Assembly (NCBI GenBank): GCA_026075535.2
Contig: AP026546.1
Span: 1,054,001 to 1,118,000, forward strand
DNA: 64,000 nt
Direction: 5' to 3'
DNA from: Tricholoma matsutake
Lineage: Eukaryota > Basidiomycota > Agaricomycetes > Agaricales > Tricholomataceae
Below the pieces are notes generated by a model that was not told the origin of the DNA, did no database searches, and worked only from the letters and a program-made list of their open reading frames with translations. The translations under genes were made by a program, and so were the position numbers. Positions 1-12,069 of the stretch are shown here, piece after piece. Numbering within the stretch: position 1 is the first letter of the stretch; every line of letters starts with the position of its first letter.

Positions 1-436
1 GCAAATGGTACCATCTTCAATGTCTGGACCATCATTGTGAACTTGTGATACATGAGAATTTTGCGCTTTCTTGGCAGGGGCTCACTACTTGGCAATTCAG
101 GAAGAAGCGGTGTTACCAGTGCTCCATTCCCATCAGTGCTGAGGTGTGATGCATCATCGTGGGCCAGGAGGTGTGTCAGAATGTCGATAGTTAATTGAAG
201 CTTTGTTCCAGGTCAGCTCTTCCAGTCCTCCAGTGTCTTGAACTCTGGCCATGGCAAAGGTTCCCCACTGGAAGTGCTTGATCCGCATGGGTATGCTAAC
301 CTTGTCCTGTATTTGATGTAAAAATCCTATGTGATGACCTCAACATATATGTTCCACCAGCTAGACCTCCGAATGGGTGCATACCTGTGTGGTCCAGTCC
401 ATGCTCGTTACAACTGCCTTGTCACTTAATGAGGGG
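1..436. other. stretch without a recognisable gene
   Basis: No sustained reading frame, RNA gene or repeat was seen. It may be the 3' continuation of the minus-strand ORF remnant at 437-865, since short minus-strand open stretches follow it, but they are broken by stops in every frame. Confidence 0.4.
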
Positions 437-865
437 TTACAGTGTGAGAAGTAATAGAGGGCAGTAGTAACCAACATACTCGTCTGTGTGTTTTGTGAGT
501 TCACCGCGGAGTTGATGCATTTCGCTTTTGGGAAGAATGAAGGGAAGAATGTGTCGAACCAAGGGTGGAAGCTTATCATTGATTTTAGATCCATCCAGCT
601 TTTGGGAATCAACTGTGTGATGAATCAACTGGCCCTCAAGTTGTTCTTGAATGGCCTTCACAAACTGACAAGAGGCTGCGGAGACACTCTGTCCATGATC
701 TGGAAGATGAGAAACATCCATCCCATGCAGATCCTTTTCATGCTGCTCCTGGATGATCTGTTTATTGTCCGCACTGAGAGCAGTCTTTGCCTCACTGATC
801 ACATGCATCCCCTCCTGTTCAAATTCTCGACCTTCACTGCCAAGAGAGAAGTGAGCCCCAACCAT
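437..865 (-). pseudogene. unrecognised minus-strand ORF remnant
   Basis: An open minus-strand frame of about 142 codons starts at the ATG near 863. Its composition is protein-like: an acidic/basic N-terminal half, then a Pro/Leu-rich part with the string LPPLVRHILPFILP and a Tyr-rich tail. I do not recognise the family. It ends at a stop near 437, and related-looking frames continue downstream only with stops. The overlapping plus-strand frame (488-913) looks less protein-like and I treat it as a shadow. It lies next to a truncated copia element, so it is probably part of a decayed repeat-type gene. Confidence 0.25.
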
Positions 866-1055
866 GTGGCAAAGGTTGATGATATCCTTGAAGAATCAGA
901 TGTGAATGCATGATGTGCAAACATAGAATGCTAATTACCTTTGGGGATGTATAGATAGTAGTGGCAGTCAGACATGACAAAATCCTAGAGCAATACCGAA
1001 GGTGTACAGCACCAACAAATCCTCAAGTTATACCATGGAAGTCATGTGACATATA

Positions 1056-1592
1056 ATGCGCTATCTGGTGGGAACCCAGAAGTACAGTATAGTCTACGAT
1101 GGAGAGAAATCCGAGGGGCTATGGGCCTTCACAGATTCTGATTGGGCAGCTGACACTGTCAAGCGCCGATCTACAATGGGTTACTTTGCTACTCTAGCGA
1201 GTGGCATTGTGTGCTGGCAGTCCCGTTTACAAAAAACTGTAGCACTGTCATCCACAGAAGCCGAATATATGGCTCTCTCCAACACTTGTTGGCAGATAGT
1301 GTGGATAGAGTCCTTATTCCAGGAACTTGGATATACACTGAAGCGCGTACCAATCTGCGCTGATAATCATGGATCCATCTTTATCGGATCAAATCCAGTT
1401 CAGGAAAGAAGGACCAAACATATAGACATTCACTACCACTACACCCGCGAATGCATAGAAAATGACAAAGTCACAGTCGTTTTCATTCCTGGAAGTGATA
1501 ACCCGGCTGACATGTTCACAAAGAACCTTGGCGCCATCCTATTCAGGAAATTTAGAGACTCTCTCAGAATTACTTTCGAGATTCAAACTTAG
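1056..1592 (+). pseudogene. copia RNase H domain (C-terminal end of Pol)
   Basis: An uninterrupted 178-codon frame encodes the Ty1/copia-type RNase H that degrades the RNA strand during reverse transcription. Visible landmarks are the first catalytic Asp in FTDSDWAAD (residues ~26-33), the Glu in SSTEAEYMAL (~65-74), the Asp in the ICADNHGS segment and the C-terminal RTKHIDIHYHY motif shared by copia polyproteins. It is near-identical to the copy at 50,251-50,832. The upstream RT, integrase and gag are absent and there is no proper start codon, so it cannot be expressed as a functional Pol. Confidence 0.85.
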
Positions 1593-1624
1593 CTGCTTAG
1601 AGCGCTGTACAGTTTGAGGGGGGG

Positions 1625-1898
1625 TGTTGAAATTAATCCCCGTGATGCATGCTGTATACATGAGGCAATACATGCAGCATATGCATGTTACTGCGCTTAC
1701 TGCGCATACATGCAGTAAACACATTCCTGAGTCATGTGACATCCTTATTATTATGTATATAAGGAGAACCTGTACCGTAGTAGGAATACAGTGTTCTTAC
1801 CTCTGCTAACCCTAGCTGTAAGTCTAAGTAAACCCCAGGTAGGTTGTAAGGAACGTGTTGTCTCTTCCACTGTGCAGCGTATATAGTCTGCTCCAACA
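1625..1898 (+). repeat. copia 3' LTR (truncated copy)
   Basis: It starts TGTTGAAATTA and ends CTCCAACA, directly after a run of G residues (polypurine tract). It matches the LTRs at 45,456-45,725 and 50,866-51,182, including the gtatataagg TATA-like box near 1754. About 274 bp; the 47-bp duplication of the 50,866 LTR is absent. Confidence 0.85.
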
Positions 1899-2126
1899 GC
1901 TATCAGGCCTTACCAGTAGAACTCACTTTCTAACTGATAAGCTCTACCCTCAGAGTAACGATATACTCCTTGCAAGACTTATATCATGCTCAACCCTTGT
2001 GATACAAATGACTGCTTAGGTAAGAGGCCACCTGATGGTCCATTCACACAGGTGTCAGATTACCTCATCCAACATATACTGTCTGAACCTCCAGCAGCAC
2101 TTCCCCCAGGACCCCAATGAGTCACA

Positions 2127-2720
2127 TTGGAATGTGCGCTAAACACGTCTCCAGCTGCCACACCAGCATTACCCTCATCAGAGCAACCCCTGAATGTTGA
2201 TTCCTGCATCAGGAAGTCACTGAAATCTGCAAGGAATAAATTTGGCCTTTTCCGGCAGTATCATGCAACTTGCTTCCCAGACCACGATCCCAACGAGAAT
2301 ATAACATGCGAAGACCTGATGGATATGTCCCCGGACACTTTTGCTGGCTATCTGGCTGACTGTTACCAGCCATATCCAAATCAGATGTCATTTTTGCTAG
2401 GAGAATGATATTGGAATGGGGGATTGAAGAAAATGCTGTCGGGCTTTCAATCTCATCAAGATAGTCAGACATCCAAGCTTTCGACCTGAGGATGTTTCAG
2501 GGACAAACTGGCAGCTTATTGATGCACAGCTCAGTGGAGATCGGCCGTGCAACCCCTCAAACGATGAAGACTGGGAGGACAAAGTAGATAACGGCAACTG
2601 GGTTAAAACCCCAATCAAGATCACAATTCTTAGTTCATTTGGAACTACTAGCTACATAGCAGACCATTGTTGCTCTTCTCACTATGCAATGCTAGTGAGT
2701 GGGGCTTAACATCTTCAAAA
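2127..2720 (+). pseudogene. plavaka-like transposon ORF remnant
   Basis: A 93-codon frame reads RNKFGLFRQYHATCFPDHDP, then PYPNQMSFLLGEW, and the homology resumes in shifted frames (YWNGGLKKML, then VKTPIKITILSSFG) to about 2,680. From memory this order matches the N-terminal region of plavaka transposon proteins of mushroom genomes: a conserved N-K/R-F-G-L-Y/F-R motif, an aspartate-proline stretch, PFPN..S..LLG.WYWNGG, and later a W..tP(I/V).I.vPFg strand. At least two frameshifts break it and the transposase core is not present. I am fairly sure it is a DNA-transposon ORF and less sure of the exact clan. Confidence 0.55.
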
Positions 2721-2764
2721 AGTAAAGTGTAGCATCCACAACACGTCATGGTCATCACCAGCAC

Positions 2765-3130
2765 CTAGCCCCGAGACATATAAAACCATCCCAGGCAGTT
2801 GCCCATGTCGATAGCATCATAAAGTGATTTGATGAGTTCGACATTCTGGGCATGCTCCATGTCTTTAGCTTTAAAATTGGTTCCTATGACGAAGCACATT
2901 GATTGCAAGTAGGGTGCCATGGGATTGCAAATGATTGTAATGCGACAGTGATTACAAGGTAGCCTCAAGCAGATGGCCTTCCAAGCACTGTGGCACCTGT
3001 AATGATCATCTTCCCCTGGGATGTTGTATCTTTCTGCCCAAATGCTAAGGTCATCTTCTGTGAATGGGAAGCCGAAGACTTGGGCGGGGACTTGACGTTT
3101 CTTGCACAATGGTGGCACAGGTGGCATCAC
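2765..3130 (-). CDS. unrecognised small protein, probably partial
   Basis: A 121-codon minus-strand frame begins at an ATG near 3,128. It contains a pair-like HYRC...LPCNHCRITIICNP segment with several Cys and His residues that could bind a metal, followed by an alpha-helical tail ending GNCLGWFYMSRG. I do not recognise a family. It abuts the plavaka remnant on its 3' side and may be an exon of a larger decayed gene. Confidence 0.3.
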   Translation of the reverse strand: MMPPVPPLCKKRQVPAQVFGFPFTEDDLSIWAERYNIPGEDDHYRCHSAWKAICLRLPCNHCRITIICNPMAPYLQSMCFVIGTNFKAKDMEHAQNVELIKSLYDAIDMGNCLGWFYMSRG

Positions 3131-3585
3131 CCACTCTTCTCACTTTGAGTCAGGATACCTGGAAAGTAAAGTGAGTGGTAGTTTACCATATATAATAAAT
3201 TCACATTTGTAATAGAAGACGTATTTGCAATATGAGTGTTGGAGCTGGAGAGCAAATTAGAGTAGAGTGGCAAGTACTATCAACTTTAGTAATATTATGG
3301 GCACTACTAGAAACTATGATGTTGGCATAGGTTACTGTGGGAAAAATCAGAGTTTGCTGATGTTGGTTTACATATCACTAGCACTGGTCATGATGTCATC
3401 GCCTTGTCGGGCAGCAAATCAAGCTTAATCAAGTGTGCCTCGCTTTAACTTCACATCAGTTCTTCAGGGTTGACGGTGTTTTCGCGAACATGGTTTTTGA
3501 AGCTCCGCTGGAAGGATAATTTTTCTGCCATTGAGACGGAGGTGATGCCACTTTGTGGCACCTGGTGCATTAACCGGCCTGCCTG
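3131..3585. other. stretch without a recognisable gene
   Basis: AT-rich; no open frame above background, no repeat shared with the rest of the window and no splice-supported exon seen. Confidence 0.4.
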
Positions 3586-3764
3586 TCAATCAGTCCTGAA
3601 CAGATCAGCATCAGATAAATAATGACCCTCGTGAGTGCCTGCACTGATAAGTTGCAATACAGTGTCAGATGATAAATGATAAATCATAGTGTATTCCATC
3701 CTTGACCAACAATTCAATGCTCCTTTACAGTTTACTGGTGTGCTCAGCCCACGGTCACCCCTCA

Positions 3765-4127
3765 ACGTGCATGCGCCTAACTTCTCTTTGATGGACCTTG
3801 CAAGCCATGGGACCCGGTGTACTCGGCATGTCGGCGGTACTTTGCATATCGAAGATCGTTGGCAATTACGGCCTGTGGCCATTCCTCTTCAGAAAATCCC
3901 TGGGGAAGGTCACGGCTCTGTTCTCTCAAAGTTGGGTTTATTTTTTGAATCTGTAATTGTGGGATGCGCTGAGCTAGACAAATAGAGGGTAAGGTTCCTT
4001 TTGTGAGGTAAGTCCATGCACCTAGATCAAAACAAGATCGAGAGGTGACTAACCTCTCCTGATAATAAGGTATAGTGGATGCAAAATTTGTCGATCCCCT
4101 TTTAACTATTTTCTGCTGTTTTGGCAA
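3765..4127 (-). CDS. hypothetical minus-strand ORF, possibly spliced
   Basis: The frame opens with an ATG at about 4,127 and a basic N-terminus (MPKQQKIVKRG). A plausible intron lies inside it: a donor GTTAGT follows the codons for YYQER and an acceptor TTGTCTAG sits about 85 nt later. This would join the start to a downstream Arg-rich tail (SEEEWPQAVIANDLRYAKYR). No domain is recognised. A second minus-strand open stretch (3,586-3,882) overlaps in another frame and may be a 3' exon or a shadow. Confidence 0.25.
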
Positions 4128-4499
4128 AAAAAAAACTTGGGGGCATGGAGCCCTGGACTAGCTTGAGAGGGGAGTCTTTAGCCTCGTGTGCAGAAATCTC
4201 TTCCTGAAAGAGCAATTATTGGCTGAACACAATGATCTGTGGGGCCACAACATATGAAGGCCAGAACTGGATGCAGTTATCTCGATCAATCACCTGGAAA
4301 AGATCTCACACAAGATTCATTCAATGCAGAGCTGAAAGTGAGCCTTACCAAGTTTGCCAGCTCAGCACGAGAGCCAGCTATACACATCAATGTTCCAGAT
4401 TGACCATCATGTCAAAAACCTCACAGTTACCTGCCATTCGGACTCACTATATCATGCAAACACCGCCAACTGCAGAGAACCTTCCCCTTGACTTTTAAA

Positions 4500-5305
4500 A
4501 TTTTCCAAATCAGATGAAAGAAGCACAGTCCAATCTAGATCAGGAGAAATGATAATTTGGAGCCTAGGCCCGATGAGCAACACTGAGCAACAAATGGGGT
4601 TTCCAGTGGCATATCGGTGAGACATGTGTCAATGGTGAGGCTCTTTTCTTGAGGAAACTTCAACTTCTTATGTGAAAGGTTCCTACAGTATTACTTATTG
4701 ACACTCACAGTATACTAGTTGAGTCATCTTTTCAATCTCTCTTGTTATTCACTCTTGACTTACTCTTGGGCACAATTAATGATCAAGTCCACTCGCCGTT
4801 CACCTATCAATGGCGTTGCAATTTTCCTATCCGGCAGACCTCGTAGTCCCCCAACAAAACCATTTTTGGACGAATCAGGTGGGTGAAATCTGAACACTAA
4901 TAGCTGTCCATGACCTGACAATTGGGTTTCTCAGCCTGAGATTTGTTCTACTTTTTTTTTTTGGAACTGTCATCAGCTCATGAGGTTGCTGACTTGTGCT
5001 TGTTGCGATAAACAAAATGCAATAAGTAGGTTATTTGGTCCGATAATGATACTAAAGTTGTTGTACCTAGATCGCTCTATCGTTCTGCAAATAGCTGGAA
5101 GGTACTACTTTTATTATCAATAGTCCCTTTTTTCCTGTGCCCACATATCCCATTCTTCTCAGTAAGTTTGCTCTTACAATTATGCAAACCTGGCCTGATC
5201 CATTGTTCTCTGATTTCTTACTCAATTTAGATAACTGACGTTGTAAGTTACCTTGTAACAGTCATTCTTGGATCAACGTGCTCTCCACTAGTACCATTGT
5301 CACAA
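4500..5305. other. stretch without a recognisable gene
   Basis: AT-rich sequence with short homopolymers. It probably holds the promoter and 5' leader of the spliced gene starting at 5,306, but I see no distinct TATA box at a convincing distance. Confidence 0.35.
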
Positions 5306-7846
5306 ATGTACGACGAAGACGAATCTGAATCAGAGGTACCAACTGAAAATAATGCAGCCTCATCAGATGAGAAAGGTGAGTTTTATCATTTCAAAGGGCG
5401 CTGAACTTCCCCTGATTAATTTATAGCTTCTTTGAGTTATGATCAAAGTTCCAGCAGAGCAAGTTCTGCCAATATTGAGGGTTTGGAGGAAAATGTTGAT
5501 ATCAATCCAACGATCTACCATCCCAACACTTCTCAAACAAGATCTCACACTCGTTCTCAAACACCCAACAACTTCCGCTCGAGGAGGGCTACCTCGAGAA
5601 GATCAGATCATCGTGCAGTCTCTGATGAGCATGATGACAGGGACAGAGGTGACAGGGTAGATGAAGTGTTTTCATTCAAGGAGGATGCGGATGGCAATGG
5701 TGGGGGGAACAGCGGCAATGAGGTAGATGGGGCTTCATTTCACATGGACACTGATGACGATGAGCGGCTTGGACGACATGAGCAAGGATGTATTTCTGGC
5801 AAAGTTAGACAATTTTCTGCAAAACACAGGTATGTCTAATGTACAATACAAAATATACCACTGATTTTTTCTCACCTTAGAAACAGTCGATATTTCACTT
5901 CACAAATCTGCACCAGCCAAGGATGCGCTTCACTCAGATTCTGCAAATCATAAACAGCTGACACTGGCAGAGTAAGTGATGGTTCAAGATTGTTCTGGTT
6001 TTTTGTTAAATATGAATTAGGGTCTTGGAACAGTATCGCCCTTGGCTACAATGGTCAACCAATCTTCAACTTTTTAACACACCCTTTGGGTGAATTCAGG
6101 GCATTTCATATGTCCTTTCTGGATCTTCCTTTTCACAAGATACCGCAACACAATTTGATTTCAAAGAAGATGGCCAAGTGGTGACCTATACCCATGACAG
6201 TTTTTCCTGGAAAAGTATCGACTTTCATCAATGGTCCCCATTCACTCTCTTGATTATAAAAGAGCTACAAAAGGAAATCTCTTACCAGCTTGATGGTTTC
6301 AGACATCATTTCAAATCAGCTACTCTGAGATGACCTGTCTATGCGACCATTTCACTTACAAGAAGCAAATGCTAATTGGGTATGCAAAAGTCAACTAACC
6401 TTTCAGAACAAGATGTCATCTACCAAGGAGAGATGCCATAGACTTTTCTCTGCTGATGGAGAGGTTGTTTGATGTCAGCTCCACCATTATCTTGAGCAAG
6501 ACCAGAAAATACAAGAGCTAATGGTGACTCTTATATCCACCATGATGGCTGTCTGCATGTGACATTTTCAGTTCCAGTCTCTCATAGTCAATCTCACAGA
6601 GAATCCTCAACTTGAGCACAATGTTTGGCTTGTTTCATGTCATTTTGTCATTGGGAAACCCAAGGCAAAACAGCGAAACATTGACTTTGCCCAAACACTC
6701 TTTTGGCTTCCTCCACAGATATCTGATGCTTTGGCTGCTCTCCTTTTAATCATTCAGCCATTCATATGTGGACTTCTGGATCTCCTGCATGAAGAAGGTC
6801 ATTTGTACCACAGTCATTTATTGCCTTTTATACCACCTGATTTAGAATCCAACTCCGATCAGTCTGCAATGGAAAATTGGGATGGTTCGCGGGTGAATGA
6901 TGTAGTGAAGAAAAAAGTACAGAAAGTGCTCAAGATATCTCTGGACATTCCTCTGATTCGTCAGCTAGCTGAGGGTGTACTCAGGCACAAGATTCCACTC
7001 TTATTTGAATTTTTTCATAGCCCAGGCAATGTCCACCTCTTCGACATGCTCAAGTTATATGCTGAAGATCTTCATCTCCAATGTCTTTCCAATCTTACTG
7101 GAATTGCTTTGGACTGGGTGGCAGCTTGCCTCATGGTCTGCGATATCTGGCAACCCATTCACCGACTGGTGCCACACCAGGACTACTGGAAGAATATTAC
7201 CAGAGATTCTTGTGTTTTTCCAGCTCTAGATCATAGGGACTTGGCATATTCTGAAGCACAGTTCTTCAAAAAGCTCAACCACTCATTGAATATCGAAGTT
7301 CTATCACAGGGACTTGTGCTTTTAGCACAGCCGGGGTTTTCTGAGAGTGAAGTACATCTTGTAAATTCCTAATTTTGGCATGGAATCTCATAATTAAATG
7401 ACTATCAGTATTCTGGTTCTCATGCTCTGGCATTTCAATGTGCAAAGATATTTTTACAGGTTATTCATCTCCTGTTATTTGGACCAGGCCTGCCTTGCTA
7501 TGCACAGACTCCTCCAATTGGTGGACTTCTTTGCAACCACTGGAGCCATGGTAAGGTCGAATAATATACTGGCATCTCGCTCACTATTTCTCTTTTTGTC
7601 TTCTTTAGCTTCTACACAGCCAGAATTCTTCAGACACCATCCTTAAGGCACCGCAAGATAACCAAGATTATGATGGCCTAATCAATCAGCTGGAGATGGA
7701 ATGGAAAAAATATGATCATTCAAAAGATGGGATCTGGGTCAGCACAGTTGTTTTCAGGACCAACTCTCATGCCGAGACAAAATCACAAAATGCTCAAGGC
7801 AATGCACTTTCTGCTCTGAGAAAGATTAAGATATAGTATTCTGTAG
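5306..7846 (+). pseudogene. decayed spliced gene with a TLH-N-terminal-like core
   Basis: Exon 1 starts at ATG 5,306 (acidic, MYDEDESESE) and ends at 5,375. A GT-AG intron (5,376-5,426) joins in phase to an Arg/Ser-rich exon with a basic RSRRATSRRSDHR patch. Further introns are visible at 5,830-5,880 and, in the 3' part, between about 7,363 and 7,467. The core from about 6,180 to 7,370 reads, with two stops, PKAKQ, FWLPPQISDAL, a hydrophobic IIQPFICGLL helix, and then FPALDHRDLAYSEAQFF. The order of a conserved Arg/Asn-Val-Trp strand, PKAKQ, and W-L-P-P plus a Leu-rich helix ending in Pro resembles the pre-helicase region of telomere-linked RecQ-like proteins, as does the gene at 12.1-16.4 kb. 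In-frame TGAs and at least one frameshift (near 5,760) make it a pseudogene. The family assignment is inference. Confidence 0.4.
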
Positions 7847-8245
7847 CATGTTTTGTAAATCAATTGTCGGAATAACATAGTACAGTAAATGAGAGTGAGA
7901 AGCTATGAAACAAATGAAGAATTCTGCATGGTCTCTGCCAGTCTCCACCCTTCTTGCCGAAAAAACAGATGTCCATTCATGAGCCAAACTAAGCGATGGC
8001 AAATTCATATCCACCACTCATGAGTGGTGCTCCCTAGGTCGAACCATGCTGACCGACGACAGTTACGACACAGATGAAGGTGGTGGTGTAGAGATTTAGT
8101 TTGATAGGTCCTGGTCGAACTACTTGCTGACAGTGGTTCCTGGTGCACAGTGAGTGCTGGATGACCAACAGAGGTGCTGGAACGATTGGAGAACAAGAGG
8201 TTAATTTTAGATGGTGCCAGTCTCGGGAGGGACATCTTTGACCAC
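7847..8245. other. stretch without a supported gene
   Basis: Overlapping short frames on the minus strand are P/S/R-rich but mutually exclusive. None continues convincingly into the minus-strand ORF at 8,246-8,950. Confidence 0.3.
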
Positions 8246-8950
8246 CTACGAGAAGCCGGCCATACATTTGTGGGAAGAGTTGGAGGTAGTGCGGTGGGCC
8301 TCATACTCACTGTCCTTGTCCGTTCTCGCTGGACTCGCTGGACTTGCTCTTGCTCTCTTGGGTGACAGGGAAGACCTGACAGATTGGTGCTGGTGCAGAG
8401 GGTTCAGAAGGTTCATCTCCAATGAGCTCGGTTTGAACGTAAACCTCTCGGCAAGTGAAAACAGGTTGATCTGACATGGCCATGGCGGGGCTGTACCGGG
8501 TCCTGCTGTAGAAGCTTTAGTCGAACTGACCGACAAAGCAACCTTCTCTTTTCCCCATCTGGTAGCTGCTGGCAAATGTCCAAAGGAATGCATGACATTC
8601 CTTCAGAGTGATAGAGGTGGTTGTTTGTTTTCCTTGGCAGCCGAGGGGGCAGAAGACGCTGGGGCAGAGTAGGAGGGTACATTAGTGCTGGATGGGATGG
8701 ATGGAACATCAGCCAATGTTGGTAAAAGGCCCGTCCAACGTGGGGGTACTTGAGGTAGATGAAGAGTTGAAGGCTGAGAAGCACGCCTTGGTCCCGATGA
8801 TATGGACCAGCATCCATGTGCCTCGATGAATGACGAGGAGTGACGCAATGCATGACATGGGCACTGCTGGCTGCGTTCATTGCGGAACCAGCAGGCCTTT
8901 CCCGGATAGTAGTGTTGTGTTGATGATGGAGATGCTGAACATTTGCACAT
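8246..8950 (-). pseudogene. Pro/Ser/Ala-rich hypothetical ORF with one stop
   Basis: Two open minus-strand stretches (8,950-8,603 and 8,593-8,246) lie in the same frame, separated by a single TGA at 8,603-8,605. Both halves are rich in Pro, Ser and Ala, with strings such as SAPASSAPSAAKENKQ and SLSPKRARASPASPAR, the latter nuclear-localisation-like. This looks like a low-complexity regulatory-type protein or an exon of the gene that starts near 9,803. No domain is recognised. Confidence 0.3.
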
Positions 8951-9081
8951 GTTGCATTAATGGCTGTATTCACTGATTTGCCTGTGAGATTGATGGTGCC
9001 AGCTCAGGAAGTGGCATCCAGGGGCACCTAGGGTCGAGCGGAAGTCTCCACGCTCACGGGGAAGTGTTCCAGGGTTTGCAC

Positions 9082-9803
9082 TCATAGCAAATGCAATGGC
9101 GGACTGGAGTCAGGTTCTGAGGAGGGGAAGGCGACCACGGAACGACCAGTGAGACAGCGGTCATCGCTGGTGTCCTTGCTAACATCACCCTCACCACCAC
9201 CCTCAGCCTCAGTCTTTCGAGTTGTCAGTAGATGTGGGGAAAGAGTCGTTGTGGTGGGTATCGCATCTGGTACGCGGAGTTTGCTGATGGGTAGAGGGAT
9301 CATTGCCCCAGGGCTATTGCAGTCCACAGTGATACGAAACCCAAACCACAATAGATTCGACTGTGATGATGGTGGAAGCATCCGTTGAGATCTGTGTACC
9401 GCTGTCGGGTAGAGGAGGTGAGTAATAGTTTGTTTGAGTTTCCTTGATGATTATCTGATATAGATGAGCGAAGAAAGAACAAAAAACAAATGAATAGACG
9501 TACCTCAGTGTTGCTCGATGAAGCATGATGGGGAGAACGGGATGCGCCTGCTCATGCCGAGAACACTGCTGAAATTCCTATTCTGACAAGTCGACTCACA
9601 GGCGAGCACGGTCACCTGAGCTTTCTGGCGCCCCTGCAGTTGAGCCTCCCTGTCTTTGCTCCCTAGTTTCCCTCTCAAGACCCATCGCGCTTGGAGTTGG
9701 TGCGACTGCAAATCCTTTGCAGGATAACTAAGTCTCGAGAACGCAGCCGACGATGTCCAGTGTGCTGGCCTGCGCAACGCCACTCCGGGTGGGCTCGCTG
9801 CCA
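9082..9803 (-). CDS. hypothetical spliced gene, 5' part
   Basis: A start at ATG 9,803 (MAASPPGVALRRPAHW) opens about 100 codons. It is followed by a textbook small intron in minus orientation: donor GTACGT just after the codons for the CFIEQH stretch, a pyrimidine-rich tract and acceptor TATCAG about 49 nt later. Downstream frames are Ser/Thr/Pro-rich (SPPLPDSGTQISTDAST; then TEAEGGGEGDVSKDTS to 9,082). I could not join all exons in one phase, so either a second intron exists or the gene is decayed. No family recognised. Confidence 0.3.
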
Positions 9804-9855
9804 TGAACACCGATGTTGATGACACATTGAAAAGCGAGAGAAAAATGGTAGGTGG

Positions 9856-9864
9856 CCTATTTAT
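9856..9864 (-). promoter_or_regulatory. TATA-like box upstream of the minus-strand ORF
   Basis: The minus strand reads CTATAAATAG about 50 bp upstream of the candidate ATG at 9,803. This is a reasonable spacing for a fungal TATA box; the assignment rests on position and motif only. Confidence 0.35.
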
Positions 9865-9981
9865 AGAGATAGTCGGGCCGTTTTGGGTGGCCTGGAGTTT
9901 GCTGGCATGAGACCGTAGAGCAAGGCTGAGTTTCCTGGGGGTGGGGGCAGAAATCTTGGATATGGGCGATACGTTTATCAT

Positions 9982-12069
9982 CGGTATGTGTCATAGTAGT
10001 GGAGATAATGGTGAGTTGTCAAGGAGAACGAAGATGATGACGACCTGCGATCACCGCCATTGTGACTGGGATCTGGGTGGAGGAAAGAAAATGATGGCTT
10101 CATCGTTGTGGATCAATGACGACAGCCTCATCATTGCTGGCACTGTTGGGGTGTGAAGTAGCAGCGATGCAAGAACCAACTTCGGACTCGAATCCTATGC
10201 TGTATTTGAAATTTGTGCGATAATCACACAGATAAGATTATATTCGAACAAAGCCTTGAGTATACCGATTTCCTCTAACCGCGAAGTTGGCCATGGGAAG
10301 GAGGTTGGCCTTACATTGCATAACGTGGTGTTAGATGTAGACACAATTTTCGCCTTCATTGATGCATTGAGTCATCCTCAGGCTAACGGTTAGTTAGGCC
10401 TTCAGGCTGGAGTCTGCCCTCAACCGCGTTCTAGTATGCTCTTCCTAGGCGCCGATCTAAAGCGTTAGGTATTAGCGTGCTTTCGACCTCGAATCTCTCC
10501 TGTCTCAGCTCAGCTAACTCACTCGCTAGGCGGAGGAGCGATCTCTGCAGGCCATCAATCGTACTGCGTCTCAACGATGGCTCATTTCCTTGTCGTTCGC
10601 GATAAGCATTCGTTTTCTGATCATTATTTCATAGACATCAACACAAGATGTGTATTTTATTTGTATCACATAGTATTCAAGTTGACAATGACATGAGACA
10701 GGACTCTTGTTTCGTCCTTCCATCTTCCAGCTCTGGCCAGTGGCCTTTAGACCACCGCGATTTTACTGATGGCGACAGACTCCGACAAGTTTTCAGCAAA
10801 TTTCATCGTTCCGAGACCATTCAACGAGGACGTCCGGACGCAGTGCATCAGCGATTTCGACAAATTTGGTCATAACCATGCGACGTCAATCTGATAGGCC
10901 GATCTCCTTGGATGGGCTGGGACAGGCAGAAAGGAGTTTTAGGCATTATGGAACACGTTCGGCATGAACAAAGGTAGGTAATCTACTTGAGATGGTGCAA
11001 TTGCGTCGTTATTCATTTGCTGAAGAACGTACTACCTCATCTTGGTCATTTGATGGATCATAGGTGATGAATAGAATGACTACTTGCAGTCCTCGTTGAT
11101 CGACGGCAACCTCGAACAAGACATATGCACCCTGGCCACTCCGAGCATCCAACGTGGAGCGCTCCCGGTTCAACTCAATGGGGATTGCCACTCTGTGCTC
11201 ATCTGTTTTTTTTTCGAGTATGTTGCTCCTTAGCACCCCATTAGCTAGTTCACAAGCCTCAAATAAGGATCACCCTCGTCAGTCGCAAGGTCATGAAGGT
11301 TGCCGCAAGGAGCAACGTGAAACCTGTCATCCCGGAAAGAGTCCTGCCATCGTCTGCAATAACGTTCACGAAGCTGGCCATTCATGGTCTTTTGTGCGTC
11401 GCTGTTTTCCTCTTTTTTTTTGCATTTTCTAATATGTTTGTTCTACAATAGCTAAAATTACCGCCAAGCTTGCTGCGCTGAAACTCGGATCTGTTTCAAT
11501 ACAATGACGTGAGTTCTAGGACCAATTCAGAGTAAAGGCCAAAGTTATCGTCAACCACTTTACCCAGCGCCGGTCTGTCGTATCAACACTCATCATGATC
11601 AACACCATATTCTATGCTGGGGGACCGTTATTCTAAGCAGTATAGGTTAAATCTACCATGAAGGTTAGCACTTTGCTTCCATCACAATAATGCTCGAACG
11701 GATTCCAACATCAAGGTCACCTTCTCCGATGCCAATGGTCCAGCCTTTCGAATAAAGGCCTTAGTTACCAGCTGACTTCAACCGCTCATATATGGTGTTA
11801 GACATACAAAGAAGCGATCGATGAAATTAAATAAGAAAAGAACGGACATCTGCATCACTAAGAAACGAGGCAACGGTACCGAAGACCCCTTGACCCTGGA
11901 GCTCGGGGGAAAAAGTCAGCCTAACCCAATCTCCGATTCTGTGGGAACAATGGAGATTGTCTAGGAATGCGCCCGTTCTGGTATATCACCAAAACGCCTT
12001 AGAAAAGTGGACCATACTGTAGGCTCTCCAACCCGATGTATAACACAACATCCAACCGAAAGTGGATGA
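9982..12069. other. gene-poor stretch with decayed coding scraps
   Basis: Most of this has no open frame. Short protein-like pieces occur on the plus strand: an ATG at about 10,769 opening MATDSDKFSANFIVPRPFN (41 codons to a TGA), a possible GTAGGT donor at about 10,974, an open piece near 11,270-11,400 (VSRKVMKVAARSNVKPVIP) and KVTFSDANGPAFRIKALV near 11,710-11,770. They may be exons of one dead gene, but I cannot assemble or name it. Confidence 0.3.

Larger units (their letters stand above)
1049..1898 (+). mobile_element. 5'-truncated Ty1/copia retrotransposon (RNase H end plus 3' LTR)
   Basis: This segment aligns almost base for base with the 3' end of the full copia element at 45,456-51,182. 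Similarity begins near the sequence gcgctatctggtggg and runs through the RNase H frame, the G-rich polypurine tract (about 1616-1624) and a complete LTR. Everything 5' of RNase H is missing, so it is a dead fragment of the same family. No second LTR or target duplication can be found on the left side. Confidence 0.85.

Noticed and set aside
1539..1809. Short ORFs inside the copia LTR
   Set aside because: They recur in each LTR copy only because the LTR recurs; stops differ between copies and no start context is conserved.
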